From NCBI GenBank assembly GCA_012840125.1, contig DULZ01000056.1, forward strand, positions 1 through 44,268: a stretch of DNA of 44,268 bases, written 5' to 3'. Under the pieces are notes generated by a model. It was given only the letters and a program-made list of their open reading frames with translations. It was not told the DNA's origin and did not search any database. This document shows positions 34,792 through 42,997 of the stretch, in pieces. A program made the position numbers and the translations under genes. Source of the stretch: Clostridia bacterium (lineage in GTDB: Bacteria; Bacillota; DULZ01). The first letter of the stretch is position 1, and each line of letters opens with the position of its first letter.

Positions 34792-35343
34792 TCAATGTCC
34801 GGACGATCTATGAGGTAATTGGTAAAGTAAACCCAGTCTCTCCAGTTCATCATATGCCTTTTTAATCTCTGCCATGCGATACTTGGGTTTAACATTATGG
34901 GTTTTTTCCAAGACTGTGCGGGACAGATCTTCTTCCGCACTATTGCCCAAAACATATTTTTCATGGTGGTCAATAAAATAAATGGTAGCATATAGTTCTA
35001 ATTCATGCGGGGTCTTGTTGCCAAAGGTTTCAATCAATTTATTAATTTTTCCTTGCTCCTCGGTTGTTAACGACCCCTGAAGGCTTGCCTTCCAAGTAAA
35101 GGTATCAGATAAGCCGTATTTGTATTTGGTATTATCTAAGAGTTTTACTTGATTGGTTTCCAAAAGATACTCAAAATCAGAGGCCAGGGCATCCGAATAA
35201 GGTCCATAATAATGAAAGCGAAACGAATACCCTGTTTCAAGGCCAAAGGCTCGGGCGAGATAAACCAGTTTGTGCAGGGATTTTTTCCCGTTTACCTCCC
35301 CCAGTTGAGTTAGTAGAGCCGTCAAAAAGGCCTTTTTGTTCAT
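34792..35343 (-). CDS. Panacea/DUF4065-like protein
   Basis: 183 residues. The N-terminal part, KKSLHKLVYLARAFGLETGYSFRFHYYGPYS (in overlapping blocks, about residues 19-50), follows the KLxKLxYLxxxxGLxxxYxFxxYxYGPYS pattern of Panacea/SocA/DUF4065 proteins, many of which are antitoxins or sit in defence islands. The C-terminal half is helical and charged with no motif. GGAGGG precedes the ATG. It starts 14 bases after the stop of the HD hydrolase gene and shares its AT-rich composition, so the two form one unit, here ordered enzyme first. Family assignment is by eye. Confidence 0.65.
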   Translation of the reverse strand: MNKKAFLTALLTQLGEVNGKKSLHKLVYLARAFGLETGYSFRFHYYGPYSDALASDFEYLLETNQVKLLDNTKYKYGLSDTFTWKASLQGSLTTEEQGKINKLIETFGNKTPHELELYATIYFIDHHEKYVLGNSAEEDLSRTVLEKTHNVKPKYRMAEIKKAYDELERLGLLYQLPHRSSGH

Positions 35344-35357
35344 AATGGTCCCTCCAT

Positions 35358-36824
35358 CTATTGAAATCGCTTACTTAACGCTTCTTTCTCTGACTGCATC
35401 TCTTTATACCGTTTTTCTAGGTCTTTCATTTCCTCCACGTGTTTTTGCCATTCCCCGTCAACTGTTTCCATGTATTGCTTTACTTTTTCATAGGCGGTTA
35501 CGTTGTCTTCTTGGACATGGTGCTCTTTATTCGCATATACCCGGATAATGTTAATTTTTAGGTCAGACAAGTTTTTAATGGGCAAAGAATAGTCCTGCAC
35601 AGGCTTTATAGTACCAGTATGTTTATCTTTAACAGGAATCGCGTAAAGCTTCTTACTTTCCTCTTCCGTCTCGCCCGAGAGAAAGGTACTAGGACTAATC
35701 TGGTACTTGGCAGCCAGGGTTTTCGCTTGATCCACATAATAGTTTTCCGGTTCGCTGTTTATAGGAAACTTTTCTCTCAGTACTTTGTCTATCCATCCAA
35801 GCTTATGGTAATCGCTAAAACCATCTTCCTCATGCATCAATTGATGAGGATTGGAGACAAACACCTCGCTCAAACATTCTCTTCTCAATAAACGCTTCGC
35901 CCAAAGATTTCTAGGCGCTTTTGCTCCCATCAACTCTAAAATATGGTTGTCAGTATATTCCAGGTATTCCCGAACGTCAGTAGGATAATGCCCTTTCGGC
36001 AGACATTCCTTGAGGAAATTTACCAGATAGTAGTCCAAAATTCGGCGCGTCTTATGAAAATATACCTGAATAAACATCCAATACCGGGCGAAAACAAACC
36101 CTTCTACAGCTTGTACCCCATCTGATTCGATCCCCAGCTGCCAGATCCCTTCCGGCGAAGGACAAATCGTTAACGTATCCAATAAACGGTGCAAATCGTA
36201 CTCACCGTATTTTACACCGCAATAATAAGAATCCCTCAGAAGATAGTCCATCCTATCCATATCGATCTGACCGCTGATAAGTTCCTTGGCAAAAAACCAT
36301 TTTGGCTCTAACACATTTCCTTTCATAAAGGAAAGTACAGTGGCGATATCAATGTCCAGCTCTCTTAAATACTTGTTTTGTTCGACTACATCTTTAAAAC
36401 AATTCTGGACTATAAGACGTGAATAGACTTCATGTCCATAATCTAATTCCCCGTCATAGTCCTGCAATTGTGGAAATAATCCGTCCTCTTCTTCCCCCAC
36501 ATGGGAAAACGGTGCATGTCCAATATCATGCAACAGAGCAGCAATTTTAACGATTTGCTTAAGGCGTTCATATTCCCAGTCATCAATTTGTTCCGGTAAT
36601 TTTTCTTTCAAGACATCCATGGCTCGTCCAACTAAGAACATCACCCCGATACTGTGTCCAAATCGGGTATGCTCAGCTCCATGGTAAACCAAATAGGATG
36701 TGCCTAGCTGGCGAATATATCGCAATCGTTGAAAAGGTTCGGAATCTACAATGGCCAATTCTCCTGCGTTTAGAGGGATCATACCATGAATCGGATCGCG
36801 AAACTGGCAGGCTACCTCCACCAC
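35358..36824 (-). CDS. HD-domain phosphohydrolase (dGTPase-like)
   Basis: About 488 residues from GTG 36824, preferred because GGGAG lies eight bases upstream and the family motif FRDPIHG follows; the open frame extends to 36974. The metal site shows HTRFGHS (about 52-58), the HD pair in LLHDIGHAPFSH (about 98-109) and the usual RQLGTSYLVYHGAEHTRFGHS context. The C-terminal ~250 residues include a coiled tail (VEEMKDLEKRYKEMQSEKEALSKRF). Family enzymes hydrolyse dNTPs or other nucleotides; in defence systems this starves phages. Codon use is visibly AT-richer than the neighbours, suggesting transfer. Confidence 0.85.
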   Translation of the reverse strand: MVEVACQFRDPIHGMIPLNAGELAIVDSEPFQRLRYIRQLGTSYLVYHGAEHTRFGHSIGVMFLVGRAMDVLKEKLPEQIDDWEYERLKQIVKIAALLHDIGHAPFSHVGEEEDGLFPQLQDYDGELDYGHEVYSRLIVQNCFKDVVEQNKYLRELDIDIATVLSFMKGNVLEPKWFFAKELISGQIDMDRMDYLLRDSYYCGVKYGEYDLHRLLDTLTICPSPEGIWQLGIESDGVQAVEGFVFARYWMFIQVYFHKTRRILDYYLVNFLKECLPKGHYPTDVREYLEYTDNHILELMGAKAPRNLWAKRLLRRECLSEVFVSNPHQLMHEEDGFSDYHKLGWIDKVLREKFPINSEPENYYVDQAKTLAAKYQISPSTFLSGETEEESKKLYAIPVKDKHTGTIKPVQDYSLPIKNLSDLKINIIRVYANKEHHVQEDNVTAYEKVKQYMETVDGEWQKHVEEMKDLEKRYKEMQSEKEALSKRFQ

Positions 36825-37147
36825 AGCCTTTACTCCCTTCACCGGCATCATGACATAAGGCATTAACAATGGGCAAACATACGTTTGTTTTATGTTTCGC
36901 TTTAATTGACCAAATTCCTTCTTTATTCTGTTACTAATGCTAAAATTTCTCACTTTAGAAACGTTACCCTTCAATCATGGACTCAGGCGCGAACCATCAA
37001 GCTTTTGGTTACCTCTTTCCCGCTCGGAAATAAATTGCACAAATTGCCTTACTCCACAATTGAACCAGCCCCATGTGTACTTACAACCCCTTTTCTCACT
37101 CCCGCAGGAAAACAGCAGGCTTCTGTACCAGGTGCTGTGCCGGAACC

Positions 37148-38407
37148 TTACTGCAGGACTTTGATTTTCTTGCCACTGCGCAAGCCTTCCAGCTGCGGAT
37201 TCAGGATGACCAGGTCTCCCGCTGTTAATCCTTCCGTAATCACCACATCCCGGCTGTTGTGGAATCCGGTCTGCACCGGCCGGATTTCCGCCCGGCCCTG
37301 AACCACCACCCACAGGGCATCGCCTCCCTCGTAGGGGAAGAGAGCCGTTCTGGGAACCACCAGAACATCTTTTCTCTCGTCCACGGTAAAGGCCACGTCT
37401 ACCGTGTACCCCGGAAAGAGTCCGGCCGCGGCGGCGTCTTTGAGTTCGACAGTGACCTTCACCCGCTGTTCTTCCAGTCCCAGGGCCGAAATCATGGAGA
37501 CGGCGGAAGGGGCGATACTCTTGACTAGACCCCGATAAGCAACATCTTCTCCTCTCCCGTCCAGGATCACGTCTACTTCCATACCTTCCTTAATGCCCCG
37601 GATGTCGCCGGTTAACACATAAGTCTCTACGGCATAACGGCTGGGGTCAAAGATCTTCATGAGGGGCACGGCCGGATTGGCCGGCTCACCCTCTTTAATT
37701 CCCAGGTCGCTCACGATGCCGCTTAGCGGCGCGGTAATCCGGCTCCGGCTCTTCTGGTACTCCAGGTAACTGATCTGGGCCTGCAGCGCTTCCATTTTCC
37801 CCTCATAAAACTGCTGGGTGCCGCTGCCGGGGCCGGCGGATTCCCTCAGCAACGCCAGGGCCTGTCTTTCCAGTTCCAGCCGGGTTTGGGCCTGGGCCAG
37901 CATGTTCCTGGCTTCTTCATAGTCAGCCTCCGTGATGGCACCTGCTTCGTACAGCTGCTCTAGCCTGGCAAAATTCACTTGCCGGACGGCCAACTCCCTT
38001 TCCGCTTGCTCCACCAGGAGTTCCTGACTGCGCAGCTGGATCTCTTAAGACTCCCGCAGCTTGCCTGCTCTTTCCCCCAGCAGGCTCTTTAACTGGGCTG
38101 ATAATTCCTGCAGCTGGTAATCTATTTCTTTGACATCAATTACCGCCAGCAAATCCCCTTCCCGGACCGCCTGTCCTTCCTCCACCAGCACCTGTTCAAT
38201 GCGCCCGCCGTGGATGGCATAAACGGGTTGCTGTTTTGCGGGCACGACCTTTCCTTCTTCCTTGAAAATGATGCTGATGGTACCCGGCTGCACCGCCAGA
38301 ACCTCCGCCGGCAAAGGCTTCAAGATTTCCCATACCATATAGCCTGCCACCGCTGCCGCCGCTAAGATGCCCAGAATGATTTTCCATTTTCTTTTCACAT
38401 GGGTCAC
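37148..38407 (-). pseudogene. HlyD-type efflux adaptor gene interrupted by an in-frame TAA
   Basis: The frame opens at 38407 with a membrane anchor (KIILGILAAAAVAGYMV), then the first lipoyl half (GRIEQVLVEEGQAVREGDLLAVIDV), and stops at TAA 38045-38047 after KLRES. Without any shift the same frame continues EIQLRSQELLVEQAERELAV, the expected alpha-hairpin, then the second lipoyl half and barrel domains to 37148. The whole would be 419 residues, normal for this family. A GTG at 38014 could restart translation of the rest, but without a membrane anchor. It is the last gene of an ATPase-permease-adaptor operon, seven bases after the permease. Confidence 0.78.
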
Positions 38408-38414
38408 CCACTTT

Positions 38415-40778
38415 CTATTCCACCGACTTCAAGACTTCCACCAGGCTTAAACCTTCTATTTTCTTGGCCGCCCCTCGCTGGGCCAGCCAGATGGAGAGGC
38501 AGGTCACAATACACCCAAGGAGATAGGAAGAAAAGGTCAGCACCACCGGGATGGTAAACACGTCGGAGCTGACGGCCTGGGACATGCCCGATAACATCCC
38601 TTTGGCCAGCGGGATGCCCGCCACCATAGCCGGTATCCCCACAAACCATTGTTCAAAGGTGATGACCGAGAGCACTTCCTTGGGAGTCATGCCCAGCACC
38701 ATCATGGACGCCAATTCCCGGCTTCGTTCCGCCACGGTAATGACGGAACTGCTGTAGATAATGGCAAACCCGATGATCACCCCAATCACCATATAGATAT
38801 AAATCATGCTGCCGTAGCTGTCCATCATATCCTTCAGTTTACCCAGCCTTTGCTCCTTGTGATCCAGCCCGGCCACCACATGGCTTTGCATGTATTTTTC
38901 TTGGAAGGCAGGAACACTGGCTTCTTCAATGCTGACCATCATCGCCGTCGCCACCGGTCCCTGCCCGAGGAAATCCTGGACCGCCCCCAGTTCCATATAA
39001 CCGTTCATGCCCACATACTGGGGTATGATACCCACCACTTCCAACTCCTTGGCCTCCCCTGATTTCAGCAAAGGGCTTTCCACGGTTAGCATCGTGCCGG
39101 TGCCGGCCTCAAGCTGTTTCGCCAGCCGTTCCGACAGCAGGATGCCTGTTTTAGGAGGGGAGACCTTGTTACTATTTTTGTCGACAATATTATAAAGCCG
39201 GCTGCCCGCAGGCAGGCCGAGCAATACCGTATCCAGCTTGTGCCACTGGTTTTGCAGGGTCACCGGCACTTCCGCCAGGGCTTCCACCAGGGACACCCCA
39301 GGAAAGGATTCCAGTTCCCGGGCCGCTCCCTTGGCGTCCACCGGCCGGGCGAAGGTTACCTTGACATCATAGACTTCCACGATTTCATACTGGTCAAACA
39401 ACATCTTTTGAAACAGGTCGTTCATGGACCAGGTGAAGGAAGAAATAGCAAAGCACAGCATGATGCCGGCAAAAACGAAGGCGCTGCGCCCCTTGTTCCG
39501 GAAAACGTTTCTCACCGCCATCATGCCCTGCACGGTAAACATCTCCCAAACCGGCTTGATCTTTTCCAGCAACACTTTTCTCCCGGCGGGCGGCGCCGGG
39601 GGACGCATGGCTTTCGCCGGAGCCAGGGCCAGCACTTTCTTGCAGCCCTGGTAACCCCCGGCCAAAGACAAAACCAGGGTGAGGATGAGACCGAAGATCA
39701 AGTAGTGCACGGTGAAGCTCCCCGGCTCGATGGGCATATTGAAAAACTGCCGGTAGAGGGCCACCATGGGGTAATAAAGGAGCCCTCCCAAGATGGCACC
39801 GGCGATGCCGCCGCTTACTCCCACCACCAGGGCATAGGACAAGTAGTGATAAAGGATTTCCCGCCGGGTATAGCCCAGGGCCATCAGGGTCCCGATTTGA
39901 CCCCGCTGCTGCTCGGTGAGCCTGGTCAACACAATATACAGGATCACGGCGGCGATCAGCAAGATCATGACGGGCAGGGCGGTGGCCATGGCTTCCAACC
40001 CGTCCAGCTCGCCCTGCAGTAACAAGTGGCTCACCTGATCCTGGCGCGGGTACAAGGCCGTAAGCCCATAGGGCTTCAAGTGATATTCCAGGGAATCTTT
40101 GACATCATCAAATTCCACCCCCGGCTCCAGGGTAAAGACCAGGTCATTAAAAGCCTTTTCCCCGGGAAAGAGTGCTTTCATCACTTCCAGGGGCACAAAG
40201 GCAATACCGAATTCTTCCGGCCGGGGAAACATATCCGCCGCGGTTCGCAAGGCATAGATGAACTCGGGGCTCTGGGCCACCCCCACCACCTGCAGCACCT
40301 TTTTGCTCCCGCCGGCCACCACTTCGATTTCGTCGTTCAGCGCCAGCCCGTGGGCAGCGAAAAACATATTGTCAAGCCAAACATTGGGCTGTTGGCCGTT
40401 CAGCGGCGCCCCTTGGAGGAGGGAGGCGCCGTTAATGAGCCTCTCCTGTTCCAAGTCCAGGGATACCAAGCGGAGATAAACGTTATCTCCCCTGGCCGGA
40501 GCTAAAACCCTGACATCCTTGACGATCCTCCCTTGTATGTCCCCAATACCCTCAATTTGCCGCAAAGCCTCAATTTCAGCAAAGGGAAGAGCCTGCACTT
40601 GAATGAAACCGGCGGCAAAGTTTTGGGCGGCATAGAAACGGTCCCGGGAACTTTTTAAGGTATCCGACACCAGGGACATGGAAGTAAACAGCATCAAAGC
40701 CAGGATGATGATCACGATACAAGCCCCAGAGGTGCCCTTGTTTTGGCTTAAATCCCGCCACATCTTTTTCCACAGCAT
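38415..40778 (-). CDS. Two-domain FtsX-type ABC transporter permease
   Basis: 787 residues with duplicated FtsX units. An N-terminal helix (about 15-35) and outer domain are followed by three helices (about 265-375) with EQQRGQIGTLMALGYTRREIL, then a second extracytoplasmic domain and a second helix set (about 660-770) with AERSRELASMMVLGMTPKEVL. This is the layout of long YknZ/BceB-like or LolE-type permeases. Its ATG overlaps the ATPase stop by one base (TAATG). The export substrate is unknown, and the pump may be crippled because the adaptor gene carries a stop codon. Confidence 0.92.
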   Translation of the reverse strand: MLWKKMWRDLSQNKGTSGACIVIIILALMLFTSMSLVSDTLKSSRDRFYAAQNFAAGFIQVQALPFAEIEALRQIEGIGDIQGRIVKDVRVLAPARGDNVYLRLVSLDLEQERLINGASLLQGAPLNGQQPNVWLDNMFFAAHGLALNDEIEVVAGGSKKVLQVVGVAQSPEFIYALRTAADMFPRPEEFGIAFVPLEVMKALFPGEKAFNDLVFTLEPGVEFDDVKDSLEYHLKPYGLTALYPRQDQVSHLLLQGELDGLEAMATALPVMILLIAAVILYIVLTRLTEQQRGQIGTLMALGYTRREILYHYLSYALVVGVSGGIAGAILGGLLYYPMVALYRQFFNMPIEPGSFTVHYLIFGLILTLVLSLAGGYQGCKKVLALAPAKAMRPPAPPAGRKVLLEKIKPVWEMFTVQGMMAVRNVFRNKGRSAFVFAGIMLCFAISSFTWSMNDLFQKMLFDQYEIVEVYDVKVTFARPVDAKGAARELESFPGVSLVEALAEVPVTLQNQWHKLDTVLLGLPAGSRLYNIVDKNSNKVSPPKTGILLSERLAKQLEAGTGTMLTVESPLLKSGEAKELEVVGIIPQYVGMNGYMELGAVQDFLGQGPVATAMMVSIEEASVPAFQEKYMQSHVVAGLDHKEQRLGKLKDMMDSYGSMIYIYMVIGVIIGFAIIYSSSVITVAERSRELASMMVLGMTPKEVLSVITFEQWFVGIPAMVAGIPLAKGMLSGMSQAVSSDVFTIPVVLTFSSYLLGCIVTCLSIWLAQRGAAKKIEGLSLVEVLKSVE

Positions 40779-41482
40779 TACCAGTTCACCTGCTCCGGCG
40801 AGAGGGGACTAGAATTCTTTTCTACCCGCTCGATCACCCCGTCTTTTAGGTAAAAAATACGGTCCGCCACGGCGGCAATGGCTGTATTATGGGTAATCAC
40901 CACCACCGTTTTACCGTATTCTTCGCAAAACTCCTTCAGCAGCTTCAATACGGTGATGCTGGTCTGGAAATCCAGGGCACCGGTGGGTTCGTCGCACAAA
41001 AGGAGGGTAGGGTTTTTGGCCACCGCCCGGGCGATGGCGATGCGCTGCTGCTCACCGCCGGACAACTGGGCCGGGAAATGATCCGCCCGGTCCGCCAGGC
41101 CCACCTTTTCCAGCAATAGTTCCGGCGAAAGAGGGTGCCTGGCAATCTGCACGGACAGGCTCACATTCTCGTAGGCCGTCAGGTTGGGCATGAGATTGTA
41201 GAACTGGAAAACAAAGCCAACTTCGTGCCGGCGATAATAGGTTAGCTGCTTGGCGTCGGCTTGATGGAGGGGTGTGTCCTTGAAGTAAAGCTCCCCACCG
41301 GTGGGTGTGTCCATACCTCCGACGATGTTTAGCAGGGTACTCTTACCCGACCCGCTGGGGCCGAGAACCACCACAAACTCCCCCTGGTAAAGCTCAAAGG
41401 TAGCGGTTTTTAAAGCCTCTACCGTCACCTCTCCCATTTGATAGGTTTTGTATATCTCCTTGGCTCTGATGATGGGTAGCAC
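40778..41482 (-). CDS. MacB/LolD-type ABC transporter ATP-binding protein
   Basis: 234 residues: Walker A GPSGSGKST (41-49), FQFYNLMPNLTA, signature LSGGEQQR, Walker B LLLCDEPTGALD and H-loop VITHN. First gene of a three-gene efflux operon paralogous to the one at 1935-5766, but with a permease about twice as long. GGAGG lies upstream of the ATG at 41482. No promoter was recognised with confidence. Confidence 0.94.
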   Translation of the reverse strand: MLPIIRAKEIYKTYQMGEVTVEALKTATFELYQGEFVVVLGPSGSGKSTLLNIVGGMDTPTGGELYFKDTPLHQADAKQLTYYRRHEVGFVFQFYNLMPNLTAYENVSLSVQIARHPLSPELLLEKVGLADRADHFPAQLSGGEQQRIAIARAVAKNPTLLLCDEPTGALDFQTSITVLKLLKEFCEEYGKTVVVITHNTAIAAVADRIFYLKDGVIERVEKNSSPLSPEQVNW

Positions 41483-41715
41483 GGCATTTCCTCCCTTACC
41501 CGGCCCTGGGCCGCCGGGTCATTGTCCTGGCCGGCATGTACCACGAAGAACTATTCTACCACTATGATACTTTAACCGCTCCGGCGAAACAACATAAGCA
41601 GGCATGGTACATCCTCCCTGCCGCCCGCGCCCCGGAGACCCGGCCCTAATTTCCTGGCAGGAACGACAAATAACGACAGGAGGATAGTCACCTTTTGTAG
41701 AATGGAACCTGTAAC

Positions 41716-41753
41716 AAAAAAAAAAGAGCCATCACCCTCTGGAGGTGATGGCT
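41716..41753 (-). terminator. Strong minus-strand terminator just upstream of the HD-GYP gene
   Basis: A 10-bp stem (41727-41736 with 41744-41753) is followed on the minus strand by a ten-T run (41725-41716). No minus-strand gene ends nearby, so it would block antisense or read-through transcription. On the plus strand the hairpin lies in the leader of the HD-GYP gene. Confidence 0.65.
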
Positions 41754-41812
41754 TCCTTCCCGGGCTTGCCTGGGATGAGAAACCAAATCTGTTACCTGGA
41801 GGATATAAGGTA

Positions 41813-42832
41813 ATGGAGAAAGTAGTGCGTACCCTGGAGGATTGTGGGCCGGGCCTCATCCTGGCCGAGGATGTTTTCAAGAACTCCGTTCTCATTATGC
41901 CGAAGAATTCCCATGTCGATGAGGAAATCATTGCCAAGCTGAGAGCCTTCGGCGTGGAACGCATCGCGGTCTACGTGCCTACCGGCCACGAGCCGGAAAA
42001 GGAAGCACCGCCGCCTGCTTCCGATCCCCACCGGGAGTTTAAAAAGCAGTACCGGGAGAACGTGGACAGGATTAAAACGGTGCTCCATGACCTGGCGGCA
42101 GGTAGGAAACTGAAACTTGAGCAAATGGAAGTCGTCTTTAATTCGGCCTTTACCCAGGTGATGGACAACTACAGCCTCATTGAAAGCATCAATGAAATGA
42201 GAAAAACAGACGCATACACCTTTACCCACGGGTTAAACGTATCCCTCTACGGCGGCCTCATTGCACGCTGGATGGGGCTTCCGGATCATGAGATCAGGAA
42301 AGTCATCCAAGCGGGCGTGCTCCACGATATCGGCAAAGCTAAAATCCCGCCGCAAATTTTAAACAAAAAGGGCCCTCTGTCGCCGGAGGAAAGGGAGCAG
42401 GTCAAGAAACATGCTGCCTTCGGCTACGGACTGATACAAGCCCATCAGGAAGTCAGTCAAGACGTGAAGGAAGCCGTGCTCATGCACCACGAACGGGTCA
42501 ACGGCACCGGCTATCCCTTGGGGATTACGGGAGAATTCCTGAGTATTTATACTAAGATCATCATGCTGGCGGACGTTTATGATGCTTTAACCTCGGAGAG
42601 GGTATACAAGAAAAGGATCACTCCCTTTGATACCTTCGCAGAGCTGGAAAAAATGGGCTATGAGAACTTCGATCCCCAAGTACTGCTGGTGTTTCTGAGC
42701 AACATCGCCAGCTACTACACCGGGGCCAAAGTAAAGCTGAACACCGGGGAAATCGGGGAAATAGCCTGCATCCTGCCCCAGAATATCACCAAACCCTTGC
42801 TCGTAGTGGATGGCAAGTGCGTTGATTTGTAA
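41813..42832 (+). CDS. HD-GYP domain phosphodiesterase, C-terminus replaced by an IS end
   Basis: 339 residues from ATG 41813, chosen for the GGAGG/AAGG sites just upstream over the longer frame from 41702. The N-terminal ~110 residues resemble the DUF3391-like leader of HD-GYP proteins. The HD-GYP domain shows HTHGLNVSL, HD at 171-172 (LHDIGKAKIP), HHERVNGTGYPLG (GYP at 233-235) and DVYDALTSERVYK. Such enzymes degrade cyclic di-GMP. The stop codon TAA (42830-42832) lies inside GTAAGCG, the likely IS66 end, so the native C-terminal 10-15 residues were probably lost. The core is intact and may still work. Confidence 0.88.
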   Translation: MEKVVRTLEDCGPGLILAEDVFKNSVLIMPKNSHVDEEIIAKLRAFGVERIAVYVPTGHEPEKEAPPPASDPHREFKKQYRENVDRIKTVLHDLAAGRKLKLEQMEVVFNSAFTQVMDNYSLIESINEMRKTDAYTFTHGLNVSLYGGLIARWMGLPDHEIRKVIQAGVLHDIGKAKIPPQILNKKGPLSPEEREQVKKHAAFGYGLIQAHQEVSQDVKEAVLMHHERVNGTGYPLGITGEFLSIYTKIIMLADVYDALTSERVYKKRITPFDTFAELEKMGYENFDPQVLLVFLSNIASYYTGAKVKLNTGEIGEIACILPQNITKPLLVVDGKCVDL

Positions 42833-42952
42833 GCGCTCAATAATTAGATGCCTTGACAACATCAGGGCGGTCTATCTTTACGTGTTGCGCCGGGGATTCG
42901 TCACATCGATGTTTTTCAAGTGACCACAAGAAAGTTTCCGCCCATTGACAAG

Positions 42953-42989
42953 AAAAAACCGGAACGGCCTTTAGGCTTTCTCCGGTTTT
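42953..42989 (-). terminator. Terminator of the IS66 transposase gene
   Basis: AAAACCGGA (42955-42963) pairs with TCCGGTTTT (42981-42989), with an inner GCCT/AGGC stem. On the minus strand a six-T run follows (42958-42953). It begins nine bases after the transposase stop. Confidence 0.85.
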
Positions 42990-42997
42990 GTCCAGCA

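Noticed and set aside
41693-41706. Spo0A box (TTTTGTAGAAT) upstream of the HD-GYP gene
   Set aside because: It differs from TGTCGAA at the key position and there is no other support.
41692-41812. Cyclic-di-GMP riboswitch in front of the HD-GYP gene
   Set aside because: The leader has a hairpin, but none of the conserved GEMM-type segments could be recognised.
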